DNA of 27,793 bases. Source: an uncultured Collinsella sp. (lineage in GTDB: Bacteria > Actinomycetota > Coriobacteriia > Coriobacteriales > Coriobacteriaceae). This document shows, piece by piece, positions 15,947 to 22,567 of the stretch. Positions within the stretch are counted from its first letter, which is position 1; every line of letters starts with the position of its first letter. Below the pieces are notes generated by a model that had not been told where the DNA came from, searched no databases, and saw nothing but the letters and a program-made list of their open reading frames with translations. The DNA is taken from positions 1 to 27,793 of the forward strand of contig CABUQY010000016.1 of the NCBI GenBank assembly GCA_902493915.1, given 5' to 3'. The position numbers and the translations under genes are program-made.

Positions 15947-16663
15947 TCACTTTTTTGAAGAGCGGTTGGACACGAATAGATTGAGAACATTGATCGCTGC
16001 AAGTCCGCCTACAAGAGAACAGGCAACGGTTGTTCTGTCCAAACAGCCCAATATGATGGCACCGACTATCAACGCAAGATTAAGAAGTATCGTTCCATAT
16101 TGCGCTCGGGGAATCTGCTCGGCATCAACCTTATTCATAGCGTCAAGTCGAGCCGACTCTGCCCTATCCAACGAGGTGGCAGTTTCAATTAGCCTAGATT
16201 GACTCTCAACAGAAACAGATGCCCATCGCACAATTTCATGCTGAACCTCAACAGGATACTTAGAGAATTCATCGGGCGGGGGAAGAATGCCACTCCAAAG
16301 ACTCGATGCAATAATCTCCGCCTGCTTCTCTGGAGTTGCAGTCGCAAACTCCCCCTCTACTTCGAGGTCTTTACTCTTAAAGACTTCTCCGAGATGATTC
16401 TGGCCGCCATCACGGTGACCATCTTGTTCGAGCTCCTCGTCGAGCGCGCCCTCGCCTCGGAGACCTTCTTGCTCATATCCAGACCCGGCCATGTCGGAAA
16501 CGTTTTCGCCATTGAATTCATCGTGAATGACCTCCTCTCCTTTCATCTGGTGCACATTAGTATAAACGGAACTGTTTACAGAAAACTGGTCAATTACCCC
16601 TTCTTCAGTTAAGAGACTGAACATCCGTCCCGAAGAATTAGCCTCAAGCCCGCAATTCGCCAC
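15947..16663 (-). CDS. DUF2335-type small membrane protein
   Basis: A 238-residue protein whose C-terminal half fits DUF2335. WSGILPPPDEFSKYP is the family's opening motif, followed by a helical stretch and two transmembrane segments near the C-terminus (about residues 190-208 and 212-232), then a basic SNRSSKK tail. The N-terminal hundred residues are acidic, low in complexity and unlike anything I recognise. The start is uncertain: the GTG at 16661-16663 has no clear ribosome-binding site, and an internal ATG at 16622-16624 is no better. The gene upstream on the same strand is a DUF2188 protein. DUF2335 proteins are uncharacterised and often occur in accessory regions, so no function is claimed. 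Confidence 0.72.
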   Translation of the reverse strand: MANCGLEANSSGRMFSLLTEEGVIDQFSVNSSVYTNVHQMKGEEVIHDEFNGENVSDMAGSGYEQEGLRGEGALDEELEQDGHRDGGQNHLGEVFKSKDLEVEGEFATATPEKQAEIIASSLWSGILPPPDEFSKYPVEVQHEIVRWASVSVESQSRLIETATSLDRAESARLDAMNKVDAEQIPRAQYGTILLNLALIVGAIILGCLDRTTVACSLVGGLAAINVLNLFVSNRSSKK

Positions 16664-16679
16664 AATCTTGAAGTCGATT

Positions 16680-16719
16680 TAGCGACAGCGGGCACGCTAC
16701 TACAGGCCCGCTGTCGCTA
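16680..16719. other. Perfect hairpin between the DUF2188 and DUF2335 genes
   Basis: TAGCGACAGCGGGC at 16680-16693 is perfectly inverted at 16706-16719, giving a 14-bp stem with a 12-base loop. Neither strand has a T-run after it. It may be an mRNA-processing or attenuation hairpin in a two-gene transcript. Confidence 0.6.
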
Positions 16720-16732
16720 TGGAGCCGAATCC

Positions 16733-16960
16733 TTATCCCCTCGGCGGGAAGGGGTCGTGTCCATGGGAATCCTTTGCGCGGATTCTGCCGTCGCGACGAT
16801 GAATGATCAACTCCGACTCTTGATTGGAGCAAATGCGTCGACCGAGCTTAATTGCCTCGCTCTGGGTCGTCGTAACAAAGGAGGCGCGACTTGCCCCTTC
16901 GCCCTTAACCTGCCAATTGCCATCCGAACGCTTCGCAATGTGCTGATTTCTGCCTTTCAT
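16733..16960 (-). CDS. DUF2188 domain protein
   Basis: A 75-residue protein that is essentially one DUF2188 domain. HIAKRSDGNWQVKGEGASRA is followed by TTQSEAIKLGRRI, SELIIHRRDGRIR and a C-terminal DSHGHDPFPPRG. All are typical of the family, in which a single domain repeats a W-x-V-K and an H.RDG.I motif. The start is ATG at 16958-16960, with GAGG five bases upstream. The function of the family is unknown. It is probably co-transcribed with the DUF2335 gene 69 bases downstream, with a perfect hairpin in the gap. Confidence 0.82.
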   Translation of the reverse strand: MKGRNQHIAKRSDGNWQVKGEGASRASFVTTTQSEAIKLGRRICSNQESELIIHRRDGRIRAKDSHGHDPFPPRG

Positions 16961-17073
16961 AATCACCTCGCCTTTAACTCTGAACTTTCCGATGTGTCTA
17001 CAGCATGAGATATGTGGCAGACGCCCTCGTGCCGTTTTTCAAAAGTGTAAGCATTGGTGCGGACAAAAAACTG

Positions 17074-17286
17074 CGATTTGCCCGCTGACCCTTCGGAGTA
17101 GTTCGGAGCAAAAGGGCTAGACGTCATATTCGGAGACGGCCAAGACCAAGAAAGGCACGAGAAGAGGCGGCGACGCCAGGCATAGGAACGCGGCCAACAG
17201 CGTGGCCACGCCTCATGTCAGCTCTTCTCGTATCTGCTCGCGCGTCACGACAGGATCTCGATCACGCGCCTCTGAACGATCGGGTA
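17074..17286. repeat. Long imperfect direct repeat, copy A
   Basis: This stretch is an imperfect copy of 22122-22375. It contains the last eight codons and stop of a gene paralogous to the AlbA_2 gene (DLPADPSE, then TAG), one unit of the 10-bp tandem repeat, the same non-coding block, a degraded version of the palindrome, and on the minus strand the last codons of a CW_7-like tail (IVQRRVIEIL). The AlbA_2 homology stops abruptly at about 17073, so the rest of that gene copy has been lost. Confidence 0.85.
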
Positions 17287-17304
17287 TGGGCGACAACAAG
17301 GGAA

Positions 17305-17778
17305 CTGCCGCTCATCGGCGCCGTCCAGCAGGTCCGCCACCTCAAGGACCGAGGGGGCCGCTTCGAGCTGACGGACGAGCAGAAGGCCGAGCGGTTCCTG
17401 CGGGAGAGCAACTTCTTCTTCAAGGTGAAGGCGTTCGCGAAGTGCTTCTCCCGCTACACCAACCCCGGCTCGGAGCGCTTCGGCTCCCACATAAACCCCG
17501 ACTTCGCCTACCTCGCCGAGCTCACGAGGCTCGACCATCACCTCCGCGAGACAGTCCTCTCCCTCACGCTCGACATCGAGCTCTACATGAAGGTCGAGCT
17601 CAGCAGAATGATCATGGACACGGGAGACGGCCCCTGCGAGCTCATGGCGTTCTTCTTCGGCTCCGAGCAGCTCGACGCCATCTTCAACCACGCCGAACGC
17701 TACTATAAGCGCATGCCGGCGCGGCGAGGGGCCACAGGCGCGATGCATGGGCGACCAAGGCAATCAGAGGCAACTTGA
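17305..17778 (+). pseudogene. Truncated Abi_2 (AbiD/AbiF-type) abortive-infection gene
   Basis: The translation from about 17305 fits the N-terminal half of Abi_2 proteins: VQQVRHLKDRGGRFEL, then ESNFFFKVKAFAKCF, HINPDFAYLAELTRLDHHLR and LTLDIELYMKVELSRMI. Full family members have about 300 residues. Here homology ends near 17710 and a stop follows at 17776-17778, so roughly half is missing. No start codon with a ribosome-binding site precedes the homologous part; its upstream DNA belongs to repeat copy A. Both ends are therefore rearranged. The intact proteins are linked to phage exclusion, but this one is probably inactive. Confidence 0.72.
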
Positions 17779-17806
17779 TGAAAAAGGTATCTACTATTTT
17801 CATCAA
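17775..17806. promoter_or_regulatory. Inverted repeat, possible operator of a lost toxin-antitoxin locus
   Basis: TTGATGAAAA at 17775-17784 is perfectly inverted at 17797-17806, 12 bases apart. An AGGAGG ribosome-binding site and ATG (17821) follow at once. This layout fits an autoregulated toxin-antitoxin promoter, though what is left downstream is broken. Confidence 0.4.
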
Positions 17807-17820
17807 ACAGGAGGAATGCC

Positions 17821-18046
17821 ATGACAGAAGCAGGGGCCATCGCTAGGCGTCTACCGCACGCCATGGGCCAAGCTGACTGACGCGAGGCCCGGCACACTCA
17901 GGCTCGCCCCTCCAAAGGGCAGGCTCGACGAGTTGGCGGCCGATTACGCCACAATGGGGCCGATGCTGTTCGGCAGCTACTCGAGCATCGATGAGATAGT
18001 CGCCTACATGGTGGAGCTCGAGGAGACCATCAACGGGCCAAGCTGA
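17821..18046 (+). pseudogene. Remnant of an AbiE-type toxin locus (AbiEii C-terminus)
   Basis: An ATG at 17821 with a strong ribosome-binding site opens a frame that stops after 19 codons. In another frame, 17849-18046 encodes 65 residues matching the C-terminus of AbiEii/AbiGii nucleotidyltransferase toxins: WAKLTDARPGTLRLAPP, then LDELAADYATMGPMLFG and IDEIVAYMVELEETIN. The start and the tail are joined out of frame. That is what a deletion from near the start of an antitoxin-toxin operon to the end of the toxin gene would leave. The 13-mer GGGCCAAGCTGAC occurs at both 17865 and 18035. The product is not functional. Confidence 0.6.
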
Positions 18047-18062
18047 CCAAGGGTGCCCCAAT

Positions 18063-18111
18063 TTGAACTGCCTCCCATTTCTCCTTGTCCAAGAAATGGG
18101 AGGCAGTTCAA
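18063..18111. mobile_element. Fused insertion-sequence ends (20-bp perfect palindrome)
   Basis: Perfect 20-base arms 18063-18082 and 18092-18111 surround the loop CCTTGTCCA. The arm, read outward-in as TGAACTGCCTCCCATTTCT then TTGGACAAGG on one side, has the look of IS150-group (IS3 family) terminal repeats, which start TG.ACTG..CCCATTTT.TTGGAC. One end appears complete and the other cut after 20 bases, as if an IS lost its whole interior. It lies exactly at the point where the ugd homology stops. No transposase remains. Confidence 0.5.
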
Positions 18112-18231
18112 GTTGCGCAGCTTCTCGATCTTCTCGGGGATGATGTCCAGCGCGTGCACCTCGTTATGCTGGGCCAAGAGCACGGCCAGTGAGAGGCCGA
18201 CGTACCCGGTTCCCGCTAATGCGATCTTCAT
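18112..18231 (-). pseudogene. ugd: 5' stub of a UDP-glucose 6-dehydrogenase gene
   Basis: The first 40 codons encode MKIALAGTGYVGLSLAVLLA and continue through EVHALDIIPEKIEKLRN, the Rossmann NAD-binding start (GTGYVG) of UDP-glucose 6-dehydrogenase. Homology ends exactly at the fused IS-like ends at 18111; the remaining ~350 codons are missing. The ATG lies eight bases after the stop of the 551-residue gene on the same strand. UDP-glucuronate synthesis would not be supported by this copy. Confidence 0.82.
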
Positions 18232-18239
18232 TCGTTCTT

Positions 18240-19895
18240 CTACTTATCAGAGGGGGTCATTTCCTCGGATTGCTCGGCAAGGCACCCGCAACCGGTGCGC
18301 AGCGCCGCAGCGAGCTCCGCCATCATAGACGTAAGCCCACCGATAAGTCGCTCTATGTCCGCCGGGTTATCGCCGGTCAGGAGCGAGCCCTTCAGCTTCT
18401 CATACTTGGAGCCCTTCGCGTGCGCCATCGAGGCGGAGCGAATCGACTGCAGATCACGCAAGGGAGCAAGGGAGACCTCGACGCCTTCCCTCTCAAGGGT
18501 CGCCTTCAGCCTGTTAATCCCGCCGGGGCTGTCCGCCCGCTCCAACCCAGACTCGTCTATGTAATCGACGCAGAGCTTTGTAAGGTTGAGAATCACTGAG
18601 TCCAGCTCGCGCCTCCCATTGCCCGACGGAATGTAGACGAGCTTCTCCATGTCGCCCTCATCGGGATGCAGGGGCCGGAAAAGGCGGTTTCCAAATTTAA
18701 CTTCCCAGGCTTCGTCCAACTCCTTGCGCGCCGCGAGAAATGCGGCGACGGGTCCCATGGGGGCATCGAAAGAATTGAAGAAATCCTGTGCGAGGACGGT
18801 CGCGGAGATGGACTGGTCGCTGGGTGAAATCTCATGTGCGAGGAAGTGTGCGCGTTCGCTCGCGGGGAGATCGCGTCCCAGGTCCCCCAGATAGAGCATC
18901 ACCCGGCTGGGAACCGTGACGTCGATCTCCACTCCCCACTGGGTGCCGCAGGATAGTCTGCGCTCGGTGACCTCGAAGTGGGGGTCGTCCCTGTACCTGT
19001 CGAGCACGCTTGGGTTGAAGTACACGGGCGTTAGGTAGTGGGGCGCCTCTGGATTCGCCCCGAAGTAGTTTCCCAGCCTGTCCGGATCGCAAGTGAAGCG
19101 CCTGAAGCTCCCGTCTGGAAGCTCCTCGACGATGAACTCGGGGTAGCTCTCTTCGGGCTTCCCATCGTAGGGCCAAATCCCACAAGTCGAGACGTCGCCC
19201 GGGCGCACGATGGTCCTCGCGTACATTATTGAGAGAAGGTAGTCGCGCTCCCTCGTGCTCTGGAACCATATGTCGTAGTGACAGGAGCCCTCCCTGTGGT
19301 CCTCGTCGCAGATCAAATCAGCCCCCAAAGGGTAATGCTCGGAAGAGGCAACGCGCGAGTCGACGAACTGCACGTAGAGCATCTGCTTTGCGGCGATGTA
19401 GCGCATGAGGTACTTCGTCCTAAACCTGGCGAAGCCGTCGCCGACCTCGACAACCATCTCCTCGCGACCGCACTTGTCCACGGCGTAGTAGTTGCCGTCA
19501 TCGCCCCGGAGGAGACCGAACAGGAACACGAACTCCTGGCTAACATGGAGCTGCGCTCGCTCAAGACTGTGGAAGTAAATCTCCTTGACGAGGTAATCAT
19601 AACCCTCGTCCCTGCCGTTACCGTAAAAGGTCCTGTCTCCTGTTGCGCAGAAGCCGGGATCGAAGTCATCAGCATGGTGAATCCAGTCCGTGCCCCCAAG
19701 AATCTCCTCCTCCAGCTCAAGATTCGAAAGGCACGAGAAGACCGAGGGCGCGTCGTAGAGGCCCTTCTTCACCTGATAGACCGTCGTCCAAACACCCGAG
19801 AATGGCTTTCGCACGAACTGCAACACGTCGAGCTGGCTGAAGGTATTAAAGTCGAGTTTCAGATTGCTGCAAATCTCGCGCACCTCTTCATTCAT
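18240..19895 (-). CDS. Uncharacterised 551-residue protein with a possible C-terminal HEPN motif
   Basis: I do not recognise the family. The ATG at 19893-19895 has GAGGAAGTG upstream. The first two-thirds are mixed alpha/beta and rich in aromatic and acidic residues. No signal peptide or transmembrane segment is visible. The C-terminal ~150 residues are predicted helical and contain LRDLQSIRSASMAHAKGSKY, where Arg486 and His492 form an R-x5-H pattern. That is within the RX4-6H rule for HEPN ribonucleases, which are common toxic effectors of defence and toxin-antitoxin systems. Position among Abi relics fits a defence role. The stop lies eight bases before the ugd stub, so it may once have been in an operon there. 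Function is inferred weakly; the reading frame itself is convincing. Confidence 0.7.
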   Translation of the reverse strand: MNEEVREICSNLKLDFNTFSQLDVLQFVRKPFSGVWTTVYQVKKGLYDAPSVFSCLSNLELEEEILGGTDWIHHADDFDPGFCATGDRTFYGNGRDEGYDYLVKEIYFHSLERAQLHVSQEFVFLFGLLRGDDGNYYAVDKCGREEMVVEVGDGFARFRTKYLMRYIAAKQMLYVQFVDSRVASSEHYPLGADLICDEDHREGSCHYDIWFQSTRERDYLLSIMYARTIVRPGDVSTCGIWPYDGKPEESYPEFIVEELPDGSFRRFTCDPDRLGNYFGANPEAPHYLTPVYFNPSVLDRYRDDPHFEVTERRLSCGTQWGVEIDVTVPSRVMLYLGDLGRDLPASERAHFLAHEISPSDQSISATVLAQDFFNSFDAPMGPVAAFLAARKELDEAWEVKFGNRLFRPLHPDEGDMEKLVYIPSGNGRRELDSVILNLTKLCVDYIDESGLERADSPGGINRLKATLEREGVEVSLAPLRDLQSIRSASMAHAKGSKYEKLKGSLLTGDNPADIERLIGGLTSMMAELAAALRTGCGCLAEQSEEMTPSDK

Positions 19896-19934
19896 AGAAT
19901 CACTTCCTCTTCAGGCGTTGGTAGTGTCGCGAAA

Positions 19935-19960
19935 GTTCTCGATTTTTCCCAGCACTTCCG
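19935..19960. repeat. Solo degraded arm of the inverted-repeat element
   Basis: This stretch closely matches the right-hand end of the 15488-15612 element, including the preceding GTT.TCGATTTT and the core GCACTTCCG, with few differences. No matching left arm is nearby, so it is a truncated third copy. The rest of 19896-20147 holds no convincing gene. A 19-codon frame at 20040-20099 (MSVFTFKDLSAPRHALNKF) may be a relic, but I cannot identify it. Confidence 0.55.
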
Positions 19961-20147
19961 TAATTACATCCCTGGCTCGAAAGTGCAGGCAACATGTACG
20001 GCATCAACGATAACACCCGGCAGTCACGGACGCACAGAGATGTCGGTCTTTACCTTTAAAGACCTCTCCGCGCCGCGCCACGCGCTCAACAAGTTCTAGA
20101 ATATCGGCAGCCAAAGCCGAGGGCACATGTTAGGACGCATTCAGTAA

Positions 20148-20192
20148 ACCCGCCTGGCCTCTGCTTAGCATGCACACAGGCGGGTCTTTTTT
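20148..20192 (+). terminator. Plus-strand Rho-independent terminator
   Basis: ACCCGCCTG (20148-20156) pairs with CAGGCGGGT (20177-20185), followed by CTTTTTT. No intact plus-strand gene precedes it, so it probably terminated a gene now lost. The downstream Abi_2 fragment starts within or just after the T-run. Confidence 0.82.
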
Positions 20193-20534
20193 GCAAGTTC
20201 TAAGAACCGAGATAAAGCACGGGAAGCCATTCCTCACCTATAACGAGCAGGCGGACCTGCTCATCTCGCGCGGCCTCATGGCAGACCGAGAAGAGCTCGT
20301 CGGCAAGCTCGAGCGCGTGGGATACCACCGCTTCAGCGGCTACCTCCATCCCTACAAGCAGTCCGACGGCACATTCCGCGAGGGCACGACCCTGGACGAG
20401 GTGTGGGGCCGCTACACATTCGACCGGCAGTTCCGCCCCGTCATGCTCAACGTCACAAAGCGCGTCGAGGTTTGGTTCCGTTCTCAGCTCGCCCACGAGC
20501 TCAAGGGCAAGGACGGCGCCTTCGGCGCTCGCCA
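20191..20534 (+). pseudogene. N-terminal fragment of a second Abi_2-family gene
   Basis: KHGKPFLTYNEQADLLISRG, followed by LERVGYHRFSGYLHPYKQ, YTFDRQFRPVMLNVTKRVE and FRSQLAHELKGKDGAFG, is a clear Abi_2 N-terminus (family motif KPFLTY.EQ..LL..RG, then NYYR.SGY.YP). The homology stops at about 20530, well short of the usual ~300 residues, and the frame continues into unrelated sequence until 20658. The start is unclear: an ATG at 20170 lies in the terminator loop and a TTG at 20191 has no ribosome-binding site. It is distinct in sequence from the Abi_2 relic at 17305. Confidence 0.72.
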
Positions 20535-20571
20535 CCCTACGGCCCACCAAACCGACGGCCCTCGAATAAAT

Positions 20572-20619
20572 GGAGCCGGACGGGAAGGCCGCCCGGCTCC
20601 GACGCCCTCGCGGTACAAT
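20572..20619 (+). promoter_or_regulatory. Hairpin and -10 element before the AlbA_2 gene
   Basis: GGAGCCGG (20572-20579) pairs with CCGGCTCC (20593-20600), with an inner CGG/CCG pair; no T-run follows. A TACAAT at 20614-20619 is a good -10 box, 39 bases before the start codon, but no -35 box is visible at the right spacing. The hairpin could end upstream transcription or act on the promoter. Confidence 0.4.
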
Positions 20620-20658
20620 ATCAACTCAAGAACCGACGAGGAGAAGCGGAGGCGATAG

Positions 20659-22149
20659 ATGCTCGAGGAGCTCGAGAACTACAGTGAGAACAACCGCTTG
20701 GAGGCCAAGGCAGCGAGGGGCGGCCTGCCCAAGAGCATCTGGGAGACCTACTCCGCCTTCGCCAACACCGCCGGAGGCGTCATCCTGCTCGGCGTCGAGG
20801 AGCTAGAAGACCACTCTCTCCATCCCGTAGGGGTTAAGGACCCGCGGAAGCTGCTCGACGACTTCTGGAACACCGTCAACGACTCGCAGCGCGTGAGCGC
20901 CCGCGTGCTGGACGACTCGAACGTCAGCGTAGAGGAAATCGACGGCAAGAAGGTCATTCAGATTCACGTGCCCCGTGCCGACCGCCGAGTCAAGCCCGTT
21001 TACCTTCACGACAACCCGAGCCACGCCTACCGACGCGACCACACCGGCGACTATAGGTGCACCATGGACGAGATTCGCTCCATGATGCGGGACGCCTCCG
21101 AAGAGAGCCAGGACGCCAAGCCTCTACCGGGCGTGCGCATGGACGAGCTCTGTCAGGAGACGATAAACGGCTACCGCGAGATCTACCGGCAGGTCCACCC
21201 AAACCACCCGTGGAACAAGAAGCCCGACGACGAGTTCCTCCGCCTCATCGGTGCCGCCGCCGAGGCCGACGACGGGAAGCTCCACCCCACAGGGGCCGGG
21301 CTCCTCATGTTCGGCGAGGACTGGCGCATCAGCGAGGTGTTCCCGCACTACTTCCTCGACTACCGTCAGCAGACGAGCCCGCGCGAGCGTTGGCAGGACC
21401 GCGTCATCTCCCAGGGAGGCGATTGGTCGGGCAACGTCATCGACTTCTACCAGCGCGTTTACAGCCTCGCCAAACAGGCGCTCAAGACGCCCTTCAGGCT
21501 CGTCGGCGACCGGCGGGACGACGACACACCGGCCCACAAGGCCCTGCGCGAGGCCTTGGCGAACTGCCTCACGAACGCCAACTACCACGAGCGCCAAGGC
21601 GTTGTCGTGCTCTGGGAGCCCGACAAGATCACGGTCGCCAACCCCGGCGACTTCCGTATCAGCATGGAGCGCGCTCTCATGGGTGGCAAGTCCGACCCGC
21701 GCAACGAGAACATGCTGAAAATCTTCTCGTACATCGAGGTCGGCGAACGCGCCGGATCCGGCGTGCCCGCCATCGTGGACAACTGGAAGGAGTGCGGGTA
21801 CGACGCCCCGCGCTGGGACGAGGAGTTCGGCCCGGACCGCACGATGCTCACGCTGCCGCTCACCGCAGTCGAGAGGGAAAACAGGAACGAACTCATGCAC
21901 GGCATGGGCGGCTACGTTCCGCTAGACATCTTCGCTTCACTCGACGACAACCAGAAGACTGCCGTGAAGATGGCCGCCAGGGACGGCAAGGTCACGACGA
22001 AGGCGTTGGCGGATGCCGCCGGTATCTCGTCCAAGTCCGCCTCGCAGACGCTGAAGGGCCTTGTCAAGAGAGAAATCCTCGTCTGGCACGGCAGGAGCAC
22101 TCGCGACCCGCGGCAATACTACGATTTGCCCGCTGGCCCTTCGGAGTAG
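20659..22149 (+). CDS. AlbA_2/Schlafen-type ATP-binding regulator with C-terminal winged helix
   Basis: A 496-residue protein in a widespread accessory-genome family. The N-terminal AlbA_2 (Schlafen AAA-4) domain shows NNRLEAKAARGGLPKSIW, then the hallmark AFANTAGGVILLGVEE. The middle carries a GHKL/HATPase-like region (REALANCLTNANYHE, then DKITVANPGDF, and later RAGSGVPAIVDNW), as in RecG-like C-termini. A winged-helix DNA-binding domain closes it (TTKALADAAGISSKSASQTL). The ATG is supported by GGAGG six bases upstream. Such proteins are usually described as putative transcriptional regulators and are common in defence islands; their target is rarely known. The stop lies in the first unit of a 10-bp tandem repeat. 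A paralogue's last eight codons survive at copy A (17074), so two copies once flanked this region. Confidence 0.85.
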   Translation: MLEELENYSENNRLEAKAARGGLPKSIWETYSAFANTAGGVILLGVEELEDHSLHPVGVKDPRKLLDDFWNTVNDSQRVSARVLDDSNVSVEEIDGKKVIQIHVPRADRRVKPVYLHDNPSHAYRRDHTGDYRCTMDEIRSMMRDASEESQDAKPLPGVRMDELCQETINGYREIYRQVHPNHPWNKKPDDEFLRLIGAAAEADDGKLHPTGAGLLMFGEDWRISEVFPHYFLDYRQQTSPRERWQDRVISQGGDWSGNVIDFYQRVYSLAKQALKTPFRLVGDRRDDDTPAHKALREALANCLTNANYHERQGVVVLWEPDKITVANPGDFRISMERALMGGKSDPRNENMLKIFSYIEVGERAGSGVPAIVDNWKECGYDAPRWDEEFGPDRTMLTLPLTAVERENRNELMHGMGGYVPLDIFASLDDNQKTAVKMAARDGKVTTKALADAAGISSKSASQTLKGLVKREILVWHGRSTRDPRQYYDLPAGPSE

Positions 22150-22196
22150 TTCGGAGTAGTTCGGAGTAGTTCGGAGTAGTTCGGAGTAGTTCGGAG
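22141..22196. repeat. 10-bp tandem repeat (TCGGAGTAGT)n at the AlbA_2 stop codon
   Basis: Five perfect head-to-tail units fill 22141-22190, followed by a partial TCGGAG. The AlbA_2 stop codon TAG is in the first unit, so changes in copy number do not alter the protein. Copy A of the flanking repeat has one unit, which shows expansion or contraction. Confidence 0.95.
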
Positions 22197-22275
22197 CAAA
22201 AGAGCTAGACGTCATATTCGGAGACGATCAAAGACCAAGAAAGGCACGAGAAGAGGCAGCGCCGCCAGGCAAAGA

Positions 22276-22301
22276 GGCGCGGCCAACAGCGTGGCCGCGC
22301 C
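22276..22301 (-). terminator. Palindrome between convergent genes, terminator-like
   Basis: GGCGCGGCCA (22276-22285) pairs with TGGCCGCGCC (22292-22301), loop ACAGCG. On the minus strand TCTTTG follows, a weak T-tract. It lies between the converging ends of the AlbA_2 gene and the CW_7-like tail; copy A has a degraded version. Confidence 0.6.
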
Positions 22302-22333
22302 CCATGTCGGCTCTTGTTGCAGCCGCTCGCGCG

Positions 22334-22498
22334 TCATATCAGGATCTCGCCCACGCGCTTCTGAATGGTCGAGTACAGGCAGCCCAGCTTCTGCTTGCGA
22401 CTCTCCCCGTTGCCGTAAGTGCCACGAATGACCGTGCGGGCAAGCGCGTCGATGTCCACGCCATCGCCGTCTGGGGCCTTCCTCTTATCAAAGCGCCA
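22334..22498 (-). pseudogene. C-terminal CW_7 (Cpl-7) cell-wall-binding domain remnant
   Basis: The 54 codons before a TGA at 22334-22336 encode VDIDALARTVIRGTYGNGES, then RKQKLG and YSTIQKRVGEILI. This fits the Cpl-7/CW_7 repeat (A..VI.G.WGNG..RK..L......VQ.RVNE.L), a peptidoglycan-binding module found at the C-terminus of lysozyme-like enzymes. No catalytic domain or start codon is found upstream, where the next plus-strand gene begins, so this is a tail only. The same last codons recur in copy A at 17245. Confidence 0.58.
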
Positions 22499-22567
22499 CC
22501 ATAAGACGCATGGCGATACCTTAAAATGGCACGTATAAACCTCCGTTGATCGAAAGTTGGCGAGCGC

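Larger units (their letters stand above)
22122..22375. repeat. Long imperfect direct repeat, copy B
   Basis: This is the longer counterpart of 17074-17286: the 3' end of the AlbA_2 gene, the tandem repeat (about five units here, one in copy A), a shared non-coding block, a palindromic terminator and the minus-strand CW_7-like tail. The size difference of about 40 bases is fully explained by four extra 10-bp units. The two copies bracket about 4.8 kb in the same orientation. Confidence 0.85.

Noticed and set aside
17245..17763. Minus-strand 172-codon frame opposite the Abi_2 relic
   Set aside because: Only its last ~25 codons match the CW_7 tail of the direct repeat; the rest mirrors the Abi_2 codons.
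21057..22169. 370-codon plus-strand frame within the AlbA_2 gene
   Set aside because: Arg/Gly/His-rich out-of-frame shadow; the AlbA_2 frame has all domain motifs.
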